A DNA stretch of 64,000 nt, from positions 1 to 64,000 of the forward strand of contig NZ_JAFCLN010000023.1 of the NCBI RefSeq assembly GCF_018129385.1, given 5' to 3'. A program made the translations under genes and the position numbers. Source of the stretch: Bradyrhizobium lablabi (GTDB lineage Bacteria; Pseudomonadota; Alphaproteobacteria; Rhizobiales; Xanthobacteraceae). Shown in pieces: positions 1-10,265 of this stretch (positions within the stretch are counted from its first letter, which is position 1; the number at the start of each line of letters is the position of its first letter). The notes beneath the pieces are model-generated. The model did no database searches and was not told where the DNA came from. It worked only from the letters and a program-made list of their open reading frames with translations.

Positions 1-63
1 CTCACGCGTTGCCCACAGGGTCCACGGCCTCAACAACAACAGACCAGAACGAAACCCGAATTG

Positions 64-107
64 TGTTACCTATGTCGTCGGTCTGAACTGTTACCTATGT
101 CGCCGGT
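64..107. mobile_element. Possible insertion-sequence end (paired short repeats)
   Basis: Two near-identical 19-bp direct repeats (TGTTACCTATGTCGYCGGT) lie at 64-82 and 89-107, 25 bp apart. Repeated terminal motifs beginning with TG are typical of the ends of some IS families; I associate this motif with IS481- or IS21-like elements in Bradyrhizobium from memory only. No transposase is readable in the short stretch to the left, so an element body would have to lie outside the window. Confidence 0.35.
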
Positions 108-225
108 TGCTCAGCGCCGGGCGGGGGTAGCGCACGGCAGTGCGCGAAAAATGCAGCCATCCCGACGCTACGAGTGAAGCAAGGCATTTCTGCGCGCTGC
201 CGCGCGCAACCCCCGCCCGTCACAT

Positions 226-277
226 CGTTCGCTTCGCTCACGCTGTGCCACCCGCCCCACAAGGGGGCGGGATAAGA
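226..277. repeat. Intergenic palindrome, CCGCCCC..GGGGCGG type
   Basis: A GC-rich stretch just downstream of the minus-strand SDR gene contains a CCCGCCCC / GGGGGCGGG inverted repeat. It belongs to the same loose class as the CCCTCTCCC-CTTGT-GGGAGAGGG hairpins at 58557 and 63936. It may act as a bidirectional terminator or be a repeat relic. Confidence 0.4.
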
Positions 278-1051
278 TCAGACCGCCGCTGTCGTCACGC
301 CGCCGTCGACGACGATGGTCTGGCCGGTCATGAAGGTGGAGGCATCGGAGGCGAGATAAGCCACGGCGCCGGCGATCTCGTCGGGCTCGCCGATGCGGCG
401 CAAGGGCGTGGTGGCGCAGCGGCGCTTCAGGCGGTCTTCGTCCTCCCACAGCGCGCGGGCGAAATCGGTTTTCACCAGGCCCGGCGCCACGCAGTTGACC
501 CGCACGCCCTTCGGGCCCCACTCGCCGGCGAGGCTGCGGCACAGCGCGAAATCGGCGGCTTTGGAAATGCCGTAGGCGCCGATCACGGTGGAGCCGCGCA
601 ATCCGCCGATCGAGGAGATGATGACGACGGAGCCCTTGCCGCGTTCGGCCATCTGCGGGATCGCCAGCGCGCAGAGCCAGATGTTGCTCTTCACGTTCGA
701 ACCCATGATCTTGTCGAAGGCCTCGTCCTTGATGTCGAGCAACGGGCCGTAATAGGGGTTCACCGCCGCGTTGCAGACGAGGATGTCGATCTTGCCGTAA
801 TGCTTTGTGGTGCCTGATATCAGCGCCTTCACCTCGTCATGGCGCGAGATGTTGCAGGGGATGACATGGGCATCGCCGCCGGCCTTCTTGATGCCGTCGG
901 CAACCTCGTGGCAGGCGTCGGCCTTGCGGCTGGAGATCACGACCTTGGCGCCGAGCTTGGCGAGCAGTTCCGCGGAGGAGCGGCCGATGCCGCGGCTGGA
1001 GCCGGTGACGACGGCCACTTGCCCGGTGAGATCGAACGGGGTGTTTTTCAT
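278..1051 (-). CDS. SDR family oxidoreductase, last gene of pim-like operon
   Basis: The 257-residue protein is a classical short-chain dehydrogenase/reductase. It has the cofactor motif TGSSRGIG at residues 16-23, NAA near 94, and the catalytic set Ser146/147, Tyr160 and Lys164 (YGISK). A good AGGGAGG ribosome site precedes the ATG. It is the last gene of the minus-strand set starting at 7630, separated from the upstream ACAD by a 150-bp palindromic repeat. The family oxidises hydroxyl groups with NAD(P)+, so a 3-hydroxyacyl-CoA or related intermediate is a reasonable substrate. The fused enzyme at 5534-7630 already supplies that activity, so the exact step is unknown. Confidence 0.88.
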   Translation of the reverse strand: MKNTPFDLTGQVAVVTGSSRGIGRSSAELLAKLGAKVVISSRKADACHEVADGIKKAGGDAHVIPCNISRHDEVKALISGTTKHYGKIDILVCNAAVNPYYGPLLDIKDEAFDKIMGSNVKSNIWLCALAIPQMAERGKGSVVIISSIGGLRGSTVIGAYGISKAADFALCRSLAGEWGPKGVRVNCVAPGLVKTDFARALWEDEDRLKRRCATTPLRRIGEPDEIAGAVAYLASDASTFMTGQTIVVDGGVTTAAV

Positions 1052-1081
1052 TGTTGTTGCCTCCCTTCTTCCATTTACTCA

Positions 1082-1199
1082 GTCGTCATCGCCCGGCTCG
1101 ACCGGGCGATCCAGTATTCCAGAGACGTTTTTGCTAGAGCCGAGAGACCGCGGCGTACTGGGTCCCCCGCCTTCGCGGAGGACGACAGTCATCGTGGGT
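1082..1199. repeat. Long intergenic palindrome (CGTCATCGCCCGG family)
   Basis: This repeat lies between two operon genes. It has outer arms of the CGTCAT / GACGACAGT type and inner GGGTCCCCCGCC and CCCGG segments. It shares the block CGGCGTACTGGGTCCCCCGCC with the repeat at 2393-2505, so the two are copies of one family. Confidence 0.6.
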
Positions 1200-2341
1200 C
1201 ACACCAGCCCGCCCGCGTCGGTGACGCGGCGGAGGTGATAGTCGGTGTCGCCAAAGGTGTTTTCGATCATGGTCAGCCGCTTGAAGTAGTGGCCGATCTT
1301 GGCCTCCATGGTCATGCCGATGCCGCCGTGAAGCTGGATCGACTGCTGGCCAACGAATTTCAGCGATTTTCCGATCTGCACTTTTGCGGCGGCGATCGCC
1401 TTGGCGCGCTCCTTCGCGTCCTCGAATTCCGACGCCATGGTCGCGAACATCGACATGCTGCGGGCCTGCTCGACGGCAACGAACATGTCGGAGGCGCGGT
1501 GCTGTAGACTCTGGAAGGTGCCGATCGGCACGCCGAACTGTTTTCGCGTCTTGATGTATTCGACGGTTTCCTTGAGCGACTCGTCCATCAGGCCGACCGC
1601 CTCCGCACACAGCGCGCCGCGCGCGTCGTCGACCACGCGTTCGATCAGCGCCAGGCCATCCTCGGGATTGCCGATCGCTGCACTCCCGTCGACCTCGACG
1701 CCGGTGAAGGTGATGTCGGCGGCATGCAGGCCGTCCTGGGTCGGATAGGATTTTTTCGTGATGCCTTTTGCATCTGATGGCACCAGGAAGACGCCAACGC
1801 CCGATTTGTCGCGGCGGTCGCCCTTGGTGCGCGCGGTGACGATCAGCGCGTCCGCATTCTCGCCGTTGAGGACCACGAATTTTTCGCCGTCGATGACGTA
1901 AGCGTCGCCCTTCTTCTTCGCCGTGGTGGTGACGTCGTGCAGGTCGTAGCGCGAGTTCTTCTCGAGCTGGGCGAACGCAAAGGTCTTGCTGCCGTCGATG
2001 ATGCCGGGCACATGCGCGGCCTTCTGCGCGTCCGAGCCGCCATGGCGCAGAAAACCGCCGGCGATAACGACGGTCGCCAGATACGGCTCCAGCACCAGCG
2101 CCTTGCCGAGCGCTTCCATCACGATCATGGTCTCGACGCCGCCGGCACCGAAGCCGCCATCGGCTTCCGCAAAGGGCAAGCCCAAGAGGCCCTGCTCGGC
2201 GAGCTTGCTCCACACGGCCTTGCTCCAGCCGCCCTTCTCTTTCATGTATTTCTTGCGGGCATCGAAGTCGTAGGAGTCGGTCAGCAGACCATCGACGCTA
2301 TCTTTGAGAAGCCGCTGCTCCTCGGACAAATCAAAATCCAT
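1199..2341 (-). CDS. pimD: Acyl-CoA dehydrogenase, small-subunit type (PimD-like)
   Basis: The protein has 380 residues when started at MDFDLSEEQ, which follows a GGAGAG ribosome site. The reading frame stays open upstream, but that part is repeat sequence. It is a flavin-dependent acyl-CoA dehydrogenase, introducing a 2,3-double bond into an acyl-CoA. The C-terminal block LHGGIGMTMEAKIGHYFKR is present, but the YEGT/GGS-type tail seen in the neighbouring ACAD is missing, which fits the smaller partner of a heteromeric enzyme. Position after the larger ACAD and the CoA ligase matches pimC-pimD of the Rhodopseudomonas pimelate operon; the symbol rests on that comparison, and pimeloyl-CoA as substrate is inferred. 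Confidence 0.85.
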   Translation of the reverse strand: MDFDLSEEQRLLKDSVDGLLTDSYDFDARKKYMKEKGGWSKAVWSKLAEQGLLGLPFAEADGGFGAGGVETMIVMEALGKALVLEPYLATVVIAGGFLRHGGSDAQKAAHVPGIIDGSKTFAFAQLEKNSRYDLHDVTTTAKKKGDAYVIDGEKFVVLNGENADALIVTARTKGDRRDKSGVGVFLVPSDAKGITKKSYPTQDGLHAADITFTGVEVDGSAAIGNPEDGLALIERVVDDARGALCAEAVGLMDESLKETVEYIKTRKQFGVPIGTFQSLQHRASDMFVAVEQARSMSMFATMASEFEDAKERAKAIAAAKVQIGKSLKFVGQQSIQLHGGIGMTMEAKIGHYFKRLTMIENTFGDTDYHLRRVTDAGGLV

Positions 2342-2392
2342 TTTACTTGCTCTCTCCAGAAACCATTGCGGGCAATACTGCTGCCCCACCTT

Positions 2393-2505
2393 CGGTCGTC
2401 GTCCCCGCGAAGGCGGGGATCCAGTAATCACCGGCGGTTCGTAAGCCACGACCGCCACGGCGTACTGGGTCCCCCGCCTGCGCGGGGGACGACAGCTACT
2501 GCGTG
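2393..2505. repeat. Long intergenic palindrome (CCCCGCGAAGGCGGGG family)
   Basis: The repeat begins with GTCGTCCCCGCGAAGGCGGGGATCC and ends with TGGGTCCCCCGCCTGCGCGGGGGACGAC, so the outer arms pair over a central spacer. It sits inside the operon between the two ACAD genes and is a sister copy of 1082-1199. It could form a stable mRNA hairpin. Confidence 0.6.
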
Positions 2506-2509
2506 ACGT

Positions 2510-3700
2510 CTACAGCCCCAGCACGGCCTTGGCGATGATGTTGCGCTGGATCTCGTTGGAGCCGCCGTAGATCGAGACCTTGCGGTTGTTGAAGTAGCTC
2601 GGCGCGATCTGCGCGGTCCACTCCATCGCTTCGTTGGAGCCGTCGTCACCATGGACGTCATAGGGCGCGGCGAACGGGCCGATCACTTCCATCAGAAGTT
2701 CGGTGGTGGTCTGCTGGATTTCCGAGCCCTTGATCTTGAGCACCGAGGACGCCGGGTTCGGCTTGCCCTTGCCGTGCTTGCTCTCGTCGGCGACGACGCG
2801 GAGCTGCGTCAGCTCGAGCGCCTTCAATTCGATCTCGCAGGCCGCCAGCTTTTCGCGGAAGGCCGGATCGAGCAGGATCGGCTTGCCGTTGGACTCGACC
2901 TTGGAAGCGAGGTCCTTGATGCGGCGGATGCGTTCCTTGGAGACGCCGACGCGGGCGATACCGGTGCGCTCATTGCCGAGCAGGAATTTTGCGTAGTCCC
3001 AGCCCTTGTTCTCCTCGCCGATCAGGTTCTCGTAGGGCACCTCGACGTCGTCGAAGAAGACCTCGTTGACCTCGTGGCCGCCGTCGATGGTCTGGATCGG
3101 GCGCACGGTGACGCCCTTGCTCTTCATCGAGAACACGATGAAGGAGATGCCGGTCTGCTTCTTCGCGGTGGGATCGGTGCGGCAGAGGCAGAAGATCATG
3201 TCGGCGTGCTGGGCGAGCGTCGTCCAGGTTTTCTGGCCGTTGATGATCCACTTGTCGCCCTTTCGCTCGGCTTTCGTCTTCAGCGAAGCGAGGTCCGAAC
3301 CGGAGCCGGGCTCCGAAAAGCCCTGGCACCACCAGTCATCGACATTCGCAATGCGCGGCAGATATTCCTTCTTCTGCTTCTCATTGCCGAAGGTGTAGAT
3401 GACCGGGCCGACCATGCTGACGCCGAAGGCGAGCGGCGCCGGCGCCGGATAGGACTGTAGCTCCTCGTTGAAGATGTAGTGCTGCACCGAGCTCCAGCCG
3501 GTGCCGCCATATTCCTTTGGCCAGTGCGAGACGCCCCAGCCCTTCTTGTTGAGAATGCGCCACCAGGTGATCATCTCGTCCTTGGACAGATGACGGCCCT
3601 CGACCAGCTTGCGCCGCGTCTCCGGCGGCACGTTGTCCCTGAAGAACTGACGCACTTCCTCACGAAACGCGATTTCTTCCTTGGTAAAAGCGAGATCCAT
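2510..3700 (-). CDS. pimC: Acyl-CoA dehydrogenase, large-subunit type (PimC-like)
   Basis: This 396-residue ACAD begins behind a perfect AAGGAGGA ribosome site and starts 14 bp after the ligase stop. Typical ACAD blocks are visible: CQGFSEPGSGSDLASL in the middle domain, WIINGQKTWTT, and the C-terminal SIYGGSNEIQRNIIAKAVLGL. The YEGT glutamate of MCAD-like enzymes is replaced by Gly (YGGS). That is common in ACADs with the base on another helix and in heteromeric pairs. With the small ACAD downstream it probably forms one FAD enzyme. The substrate is inferred from the pim-like context (dicarboxylyl- or medium-chain acyl-CoA). Confidence 0.88.
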   Translation of the reverse strand: MDLAFTKEEIAFREEVRQFFRDNVPPETRRKLVEGRHLSKDEMITWWRILNKKGWGVSHWPKEYGGTGWSSVQHYIFNEELQSYPAPAPLAFGVSMVGPVIYTFGNEKQKKEYLPRIANVDDWWCQGFSEPGSGSDLASLKTKAERKGDKWIINGQKTWTTLAQHADMIFCLCRTDPTAKKQTGISFIVFSMKSKGVTVRPIQTIDGGHEVNEVFFDDVEVPYENLIGEENKGWDYAKFLLGNERTGIARVGVSKERIRRIKDLASKVESNGKPILLDPAFREKLAACEIELKALELTQLRVVADESKHGKGKPNPASSVLKIKGSEIQQTTTELLMEVIGPFAAPYDVHGDDGSNEAMEWTAQIAPSYFNNRKVSIYGGSNEIQRNIIAKAVLGL

Positions 3701-3714
3701 CGGATCCTCCTTTG

Positions 3715-5388
3715 CTAACCTGAAGCGACTTTTGACTGAACAGCGGGCACCGACTGCGATTTGCGCAATTCGTGGCGCGACAACTTGCCGACCGGCGTGC
3801 GCGGCAATTCCTTTGCGAATTCCACCGCCACCGGCAGCTCGTGCTTGCCGAGCTTGCCGGTGAGGAACGCGCGCAGTTCATCGATGGTGAAGGGCGCAGC
3901 ACCGGCACGCAGCGTGACAAAAGCCTTGGCCGCCTCGCCGCGGTAGTCGTCGGGAATGCCGATGACGAGGACTTCCTGCACCGACGGATGGGTGTAGATC
4001 GCCTGCTCGATCATCTGCGGATAGACGTTGAAGCCGCCGGAGATGATCATGTCCTTCTTGCGGTCGACCAGATAGAAGTAGCCGTCGGCATCGACGTAGC
4101 CGATATCGCCGGTGAGGAAGCGGTCGCCGACAAAAGCTTCCGCGGTTTCCTGCGGCTTGTTCCAGTAGCCTTTCGTGACATTCGGCCCGCGAATGCGGAT
4201 CTCGCCGACCTCGCCGATCGGCATCACCTTCGTGGGATCATCGAGCGACACCACATCCATCTCGATGCCGGGCAGCATCAGGCCGATCGAGCCGGGCTTG
4301 TCCGGGCCTTCCTTGGGATGGGCGGTGCCGGGCGAGCAGGTCTCGGTCATCCCCCAGCCGCTCTTGAGCTTCATGCCGACGCGGCGCTCGAAGATCTTTG
4401 CCACTTCCACCGGCAGCGGCGCGCCGCCGGAGCCGCAGGAGACCAGCGACGACAGATCGCGCTTGTCGAGATCGGGCAGCGCGGCGATGGCGATCCACAT
4501 GGTGGGCACGCCGGGGAAGTAGGTCGCGCGCTTGACCTCGATGTCGCGCATCACGGCTTCGACGTCGAATCGCTGGTGCAGCGAGATCAGGTGGCCACGG
4601 CGGATGCTGGACAGCAGCACGACCGTCAGCGCGTAGATGTGGAACAGCGGCAGCACGCAGATCACGCGCTCGATCGCGTTGCGCTCGGCGCGCGCGGGGG
4701 CGCCCCAGACGTCGTAAACCGAAACCGCCGCGGTCAGATTGCCGTGGCTGAGCATCGCGCCTTTGGGCAGGCCGGTGGTGCCGCCAGTATATTGCAGCAG
4801 CGCGACGTCTTCGACGTTGATCGCGGGCCAGGACGGCGGCTTCGTGACGCCGCTAATGAATTGCTTGTAAGTGATGACGGCGGGGCTTTGCGGCAGCGCG
4901 GTCTGCGGCGTGCCGACCTTGCCCCAGTCGTCGTCCTCGCAGACGATCAGCCGGTCGAGCAGGCCCTTGTCGAGGAATTTCAGCGCGGTCGGCAACAGCG
5001 CGGAGAGATTGCTGGTGACCAGCACACGCGCGCCGGAATCGGAAAGCTTGTGCGACAGCGCGATCTCGCCGTCGAGCGGCGACAGATGCACGATGCGCGC
5101 GCCGGCCTTCAGGGCGCCGAAGAAATTGACGGGATGGTCCGGCGTGTTGCCGAGGAACAGCGCGACGGATTTGTCCGTGCCGTAGCCGGCGCGAAGGAAG
5201 GCTGAGGCTGCGATCTCGACCTTGTCTTCCAGCTCGGCGTAGCTGATCGGCCGGTCGCGGAATTCAATCGCGGGACGGTCGCCGTATTCGGCGGCTGCGA
5301 TTGCGAGCAAGTCAGGCAGCGTGCCGCGTTCGATCGGATCGTCCCAGCGGACGCCTCGCGGATAATATTGTTCGCCGGGATGGGTCAT
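3715..5388 (-). CDS. pimA: Acyl-CoA ligase (AMP-forming), PimA-like
   Basis: The 557-residue protein is an ANL-superfamily adenylate-forming CoA ligase. Visible motifs are the P-loop-like YTGGTTGLPKGAMLSH, GWGMTETC, the hinge region YLVDRKKDMIISGGFNVYP, and the late catalytic lysine in PRTPVGKLSRHELR. It activates a free carboxylic acid to the CoA thioester in the cytoplasm. Its place between the fused hydratase/dehydrogenase and two ACADs matches pimA of R. palustris, which acts on dicarboxylates and fatty acids. That substrate range is taken from the family and was not read from the sequence. Confidence 0.85.
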   Translation of the reverse strand: MTHPGEQYYPRGVRWDDPIERGTLPDLLAIAAAEYGDRPAIEFRDRPISYAELEDKVEIAASAFLRAGYGTDKSVALFLGNTPDHPVNFFGALKAGARIVHLSPLDGEIALSHKLSDSGARVLVTSNLSALLPTALKFLDKGLLDRLIVCEDDDWGKVGTPQTALPQSPAVITYKQFISGVTKPPSWPAINVEDVALLQYTGGTTGLPKGAMLSHGNLTAAVSVYDVWGAPARAERNAIERVICVLPLFHIYALTVVLLSSIRRGHLISLHQRFDVEAVMRDIEVKRATYFPGVPTMWIAIAALPDLDKRDLSSLVSCGSGGAPLPVEVAKIFERRVGMKLKSGWGMTETCSPGTAHPKEGPDKPGSIGLMLPGIEMDVVSLDDPTKVMPIGEVGEIRIRGPNVTKGYWNKPQETAEAFVGDRFLTGDIGYVDADGYFYLVDRKKDMIISGGFNVYPQMIEQAIYTHPSVQEVLVIGIPDDYRGEAAKAFVTLRAGAAPFTIDELRAFLTGKLGKHELPVAVEFAKELPRTPVGKLSRHELRKSQSVPAVQSKVASG

Positions 5389-5416
5389 GTCGGATTTCAG
5401 CGCGGAGAAATGAAGT

Positions 5417-5515
5417 CGTCATTCCGGGGCTCGCGAAGCGAGAGCCCGGAATCCATAACCACGATCGGGAGTATGGATTCCGGGCCTGCGCCAAGCGGCG
5501 CATCCCGGAATGACG
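5417..5515. repeat. 99-bp palindromic repeat, CATTCCGG family, copy 1
   Basis: Outer arms CGTCATTCCGG and CCGGAATGACG enclose a second pair, CCCGGAATCCATA and TATGGATTCCGGG. Near-identical copies lie at 50966-51064 and 55673-55771. It separates the ligase gene from the upstream fused hydratase/dehydrogenase gene. Confidence 0.75.
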
Positions 5516-5533
5516 GGTGGTGAGAGCTCGGCA

Positions 5534-7630
<2,097 letters not shown>

Positions 7631-7721
7631 GAGACTCTCCCTGAATCTTGTTCTTGGTTACTTGTGTTGAGTAGCTGCATCACGCCCGCGAATTGCGTTC
7701 AGAAGCTACGCTGGAAGCCAA

Positions 7722-7736
7722 TTTCGCACTGCGAAA
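7722..7736. promoter_or_regulatory. Perfect 15-bp palindrome, candidate IclR operator
   Basis: TTTCGCA-C-TGCGAAA is a perfect inverted repeat with a one-base centre. It lies in the divergent region between the pim-like operon (start 7630) and the IclR gene. Compact palindromes of this kind are typical of IclR-family sites, so the adjacent regulator is the obvious candidate binder. This is inference. Confidence 0.5.
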
Positions 7737-7812
7737 CTAAATTCCACATCTTGACACGGAGGGTTATTTTGAAGCACGTGCCTTGTCAACGAGAAGCAAG
7801 AAGTCGAGGGGA

Positions 7813-8676
7813 ATGAAGCGTCCAGCCAAAAAAGTGGCGACCGATCGCAGCTTTGTCGTTGCGCTTTCGCGCGGCCTCGATGTGTTGCGCGCATTCCATG
7901 CCAATGACGGGCTTTTGGGAAATCAGGAGCTTGCGGCCCGTACCAAGCTTCCCAAGCCAACCATTTCGCGGCTGACCTACACGTTGACCAAGCTGGGATA
8001 CCTTACACCTGTCCCCCGCTTCGAAAAGTATCAGCTTGCGCCGTCAGCCATGGCGCTCGGGTATGCGGCGCTGGCCAATCTCGGCGTCCGGCATCTGTCG
8101 GAAGCCTATCGCGAAGAGGTGATGCGCGAGACCGGCGGCGCGGTGGCCGTCGGCGCCCGCGATCGCCTCAGCATGATCTATTTCGGCCAGAGCCGTAACG
8201 GGCTGACGCTCGGCGTGCAGCTCGACGTCGGTTCGAGGATACCGATCGCGACCACGGCCATGGGCCGCGCCTATATCTGGGCGCTGCCGCCGGATGAGCG
8301 CACTGCCCTGCTGCGTGAACTGCGCGATCATTACGGCAGCCGCTGGCCAAAAATCCGCGACGGCATCGAACGCTCCGGTGAAACGGTTGCGCGCTATGGC
8401 TTCGCCATCTCTGCGGGTGAATGGCAGGACGATGTTGCCGCCGTCGGCGTTGCCCTGAAGCTGAACGACGGAACCGGCACCTATGCCTTCAATTGCGGCG
8501 CGCCGGCATTCCGCTTCACGGAAGACCGACTGATGAACGACATTGGACCTCGTATGGTCGCGATGGTAAGGAACATCGAAGCGGCGCTGGGTGGCAGCAT
8601 GTCGCTCACCAAAAAAGAAGAAATCAGCAAGAAGGGAAGAGGAGGGAAATCGCGTGTTGTCGAGGGGATCAGATAG
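7813..8676 (+). CDS. IclR family transcriptional regulator
   Basis: The 287-residue protein has an N-terminal winged HTH (about residues 12-65, including NQELAARTKLPKPTISRLTYTL) and a C-terminal IclR effector domain (GSRIPIATTAMGRAYIWAL). I chose the ATG at 7813, with GAGGGG directly before it. A TTG at 7783 would add ten residues but has no ribosome site, and a TTGACA at 7751 could place transcription start beyond it. The gene is divergent from the pim-like operon and lies upstream of an ABC importer, so it probably controls one or both in response to an acid or its CoA ester. Confidence 0.88.
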   Translation: MKRPAKKVATDRSFVVALSRGLDVLRAFHANDGLLGNQELAARTKLPKPTISRLTYTLTKLGYLTPVPRFEKYQLAPSAMALGYAALANLGVRHLSEAYREEVMRETGGAVAVGARDRLSMIYFGQSRNGLTLGVQLDVGSRIPIATTAMGRAYIWALPPDERTALLRELRDHYGSRWPKIRDGIERSGETVARYGFAISAGEWQDDVAAVGVALKLNDGTGTYAFNCGAPAFRFTEDRLMNDIGPRMVAMVRNIEAALGGSMSLTKKEEISKKGRGGKSRVVEGIR

Positions 8677-8745
8677 CCGTCGCGTCAGCGGCCGGCGAAT
8701 TCATTCGCGAGGTCGCGCGAGCCCGCTTCGGTCGGTTGCTGCGAA

Positions 8746-9543
8746 ATGACGCAGGCACAGCTCGCGCAGGGCAATGCTCCCCTGCTCGCGGTTCGCGACG
8801 TCAGCGTCGTGTTCGGCGGCATCGTCGCGCTGAATGGCGTATCCTTCGACATGCACAAGGGCGCCATCCTCGGCCTGATCGGGCCGAACGGCGCCGGCAA
8901 GACGACGCTGTTCAATTGCCTGTCGCGACTTTATCAGCCGAGCTCGGGCGACATCCTGATGGAAGGCGCCAGCATCCTGACGCGGCCGCCGCATCGCATC
9001 GCCGAGATCGGAATCGGCCGCACCTTCCAGAACGTCGCGCTGTTCCCCAACCTCTCGGTGCTCGACAACGTCCGTGTCGGCTGCCATGCGCGCTCCTCCA
9101 GCGACATCATCTCCGACTCGATCAGGCTCGCCTGGGTTCGCCGCGGCGAGGCCGAGATCAACAAGAAGGTCCACGAGATCCTCGCTTATCTCGATCTCGA
9201 GGACGTCGCGCACACCGTGGTGTCCGGATTGCCGTTCGGCACCCAGAAGCGCGTCGAACTGGCGCGCGCCCTGGCCGCCGATCCAAAAATCCTGCTGCTC
9301 GACGAGCCCGCCGGCGGCCTCAACCACGAGGAAGTCTATGTGCTCGGCGACCTGATCAAGCGCATCAGGGATCAGCGGCACATGACCGTGCTGCTGGTGG
9401 AGCATCACATGGGCCTCGTGATGTCGATTGCCGACCACGTCGTTGCGCTCAATTTCGGCCGCAAGCTGGCCGAGGGGACGCCGGCCCAGGTCCAGGCTGA
9501 CCCTGACGTCATCAAGGCGTATCTGGGGAGCAAGGACCAATGA
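8746..9543 (+). CDS. livG: HAAT-type ABC transporter ATP-binding protein (LivG-like)
   Basis: The 265-residue ATPase carries the Walker A GPNGAGKTTL near residue 45, a Walker B ILLLDEPAGGL, and the H-loop VEHHMG. The C-terminal extension (VIKAYLGS) is typical of LivG. It powers import through the two permeases downstream. Its stop overlaps the next start as ATGA, so translation is coupled. The nearby pim-like operon suggests a fatty- or dicarboxylic-acid substrate rather than leucine, by analogy with a similar arrangement I recall from R. palustris. Confidence 0.9.
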   Translation: MTQAQLAQGNAPLLAVRDVSVVFGGIVALNGVSFDMHKGAILGLIGPNGAGKTTLFNCLSRLYQPSSGDILMEGASILTRPPHRIAEIGIGRTFQNVALFPNLSVLDNVRVGCHARSSSDIISDSIRLAWVRRGEAEINKKVHEILAYLDLEDVAHTVVSGLPFGTQKRVELARALAADPKILLLDEPAGGLNHEEVYVLGDLIKRIRDQRHMTVLLVEHHMGLVMSIADHVVALNFGRKLAEGTPAQVQADPDVIKAYLGSKDQ

Positions 9544-10253
9544 CCGCGATGCTCAACGTCAAGGACCTGCGGGCCTATTACGGCCAGGTGCAGGCCCTGC
9601 ACGGCCTGTCCTTTGCCCTCAACGAAGGCAGCCTCACCACGCTGCTCGGGGCCAACGGCGCCGGCAAGACCACCACGCTGCGGGCGATCTGCAACATGGT
9701 GCGCTCGACCGGCGCGATCGAGTTCGAAGGCAAGGCGCTCTCCGGCAAGTCGACCGAAAACATCGTTCGCCTCGGCATTGCTCATGTCCCGCAAGGCCGC
9801 GGTACCTTCACCACCATGACGGTGGAGGAAAACCTCCAGCTCGGGGCCATCACCCGCACCGACAAGAAGAACATCGTCGACGACATCGAACGGATGTACG
9901 CGCATTTTCCGGTGCTGAAGGAGCGTTACACCCAGCAGGCCGGCACGCTGTCGGGCGGCGAGCAGCAGATGCTGGCGGTGGCGCGCGCGCTGATGCTGCG
10001 GCCGCGGCTGATGCTGCTGGACGAGCCGTCATTCGGCCTCGCGCCGCTGATCGTGCGCGACTTGTTCAAGATCCTCGGCAAGATCAACCGTGAGGAAAAG
10101 GTCACCATTCTGGTGGTGGAGCAGAACGCGCAGCTCGCGCTGGAACTGGCCGACCAGGCCTATGTGATAGAAACCGGAAAGATCGTGATGTCGGGCAACG
10201 CGAAGGAAATCGCGAGCAACGAAGACGTCCGCAAATCCTATCTGGGTTACTGA
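9540..10253 (+). CDS. livF: HAAT-type ABC transporter ATP-binding protein (LivF-like)
   Basis: The 237-residue second ATPase of the importer has Walker A GANGAGKTTTL, the signature LSGGEQQMLAVARAL, Walker B LMLLDEPSFGLAP, and the LivF-type ending VRKSYLGY. It is overlapped by livG (ATGA) and is followed after 12 bp by livH, with a GAGGAG ribosome site in the gap. It would form the LivG-LivF heterodimer on the cytoplasmic face. Confidence 0.9.
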   Translation: MTAMLNVKDLRAYYGQVQALHGLSFALNEGSLTTLLGANGAGKTTTLRAICNMVRSTGAIEFEGKALSGKSTENIVRLGIAHVPQGRGTFTTMTVEENLQLGAITRTDKKNIVDDIERMYAHFPVLKERYTQQAGTLSGGEQQMLAVARALMLRPRLMLLDEPSFGLAPLIVRDLFKILGKINREEKVTILVVEQNAQLALELADQAYVIETGKIVMSGNAKEIASNEDVRKSYLGY

Positions 10254-10265
10254 GGAGCCGGGACG

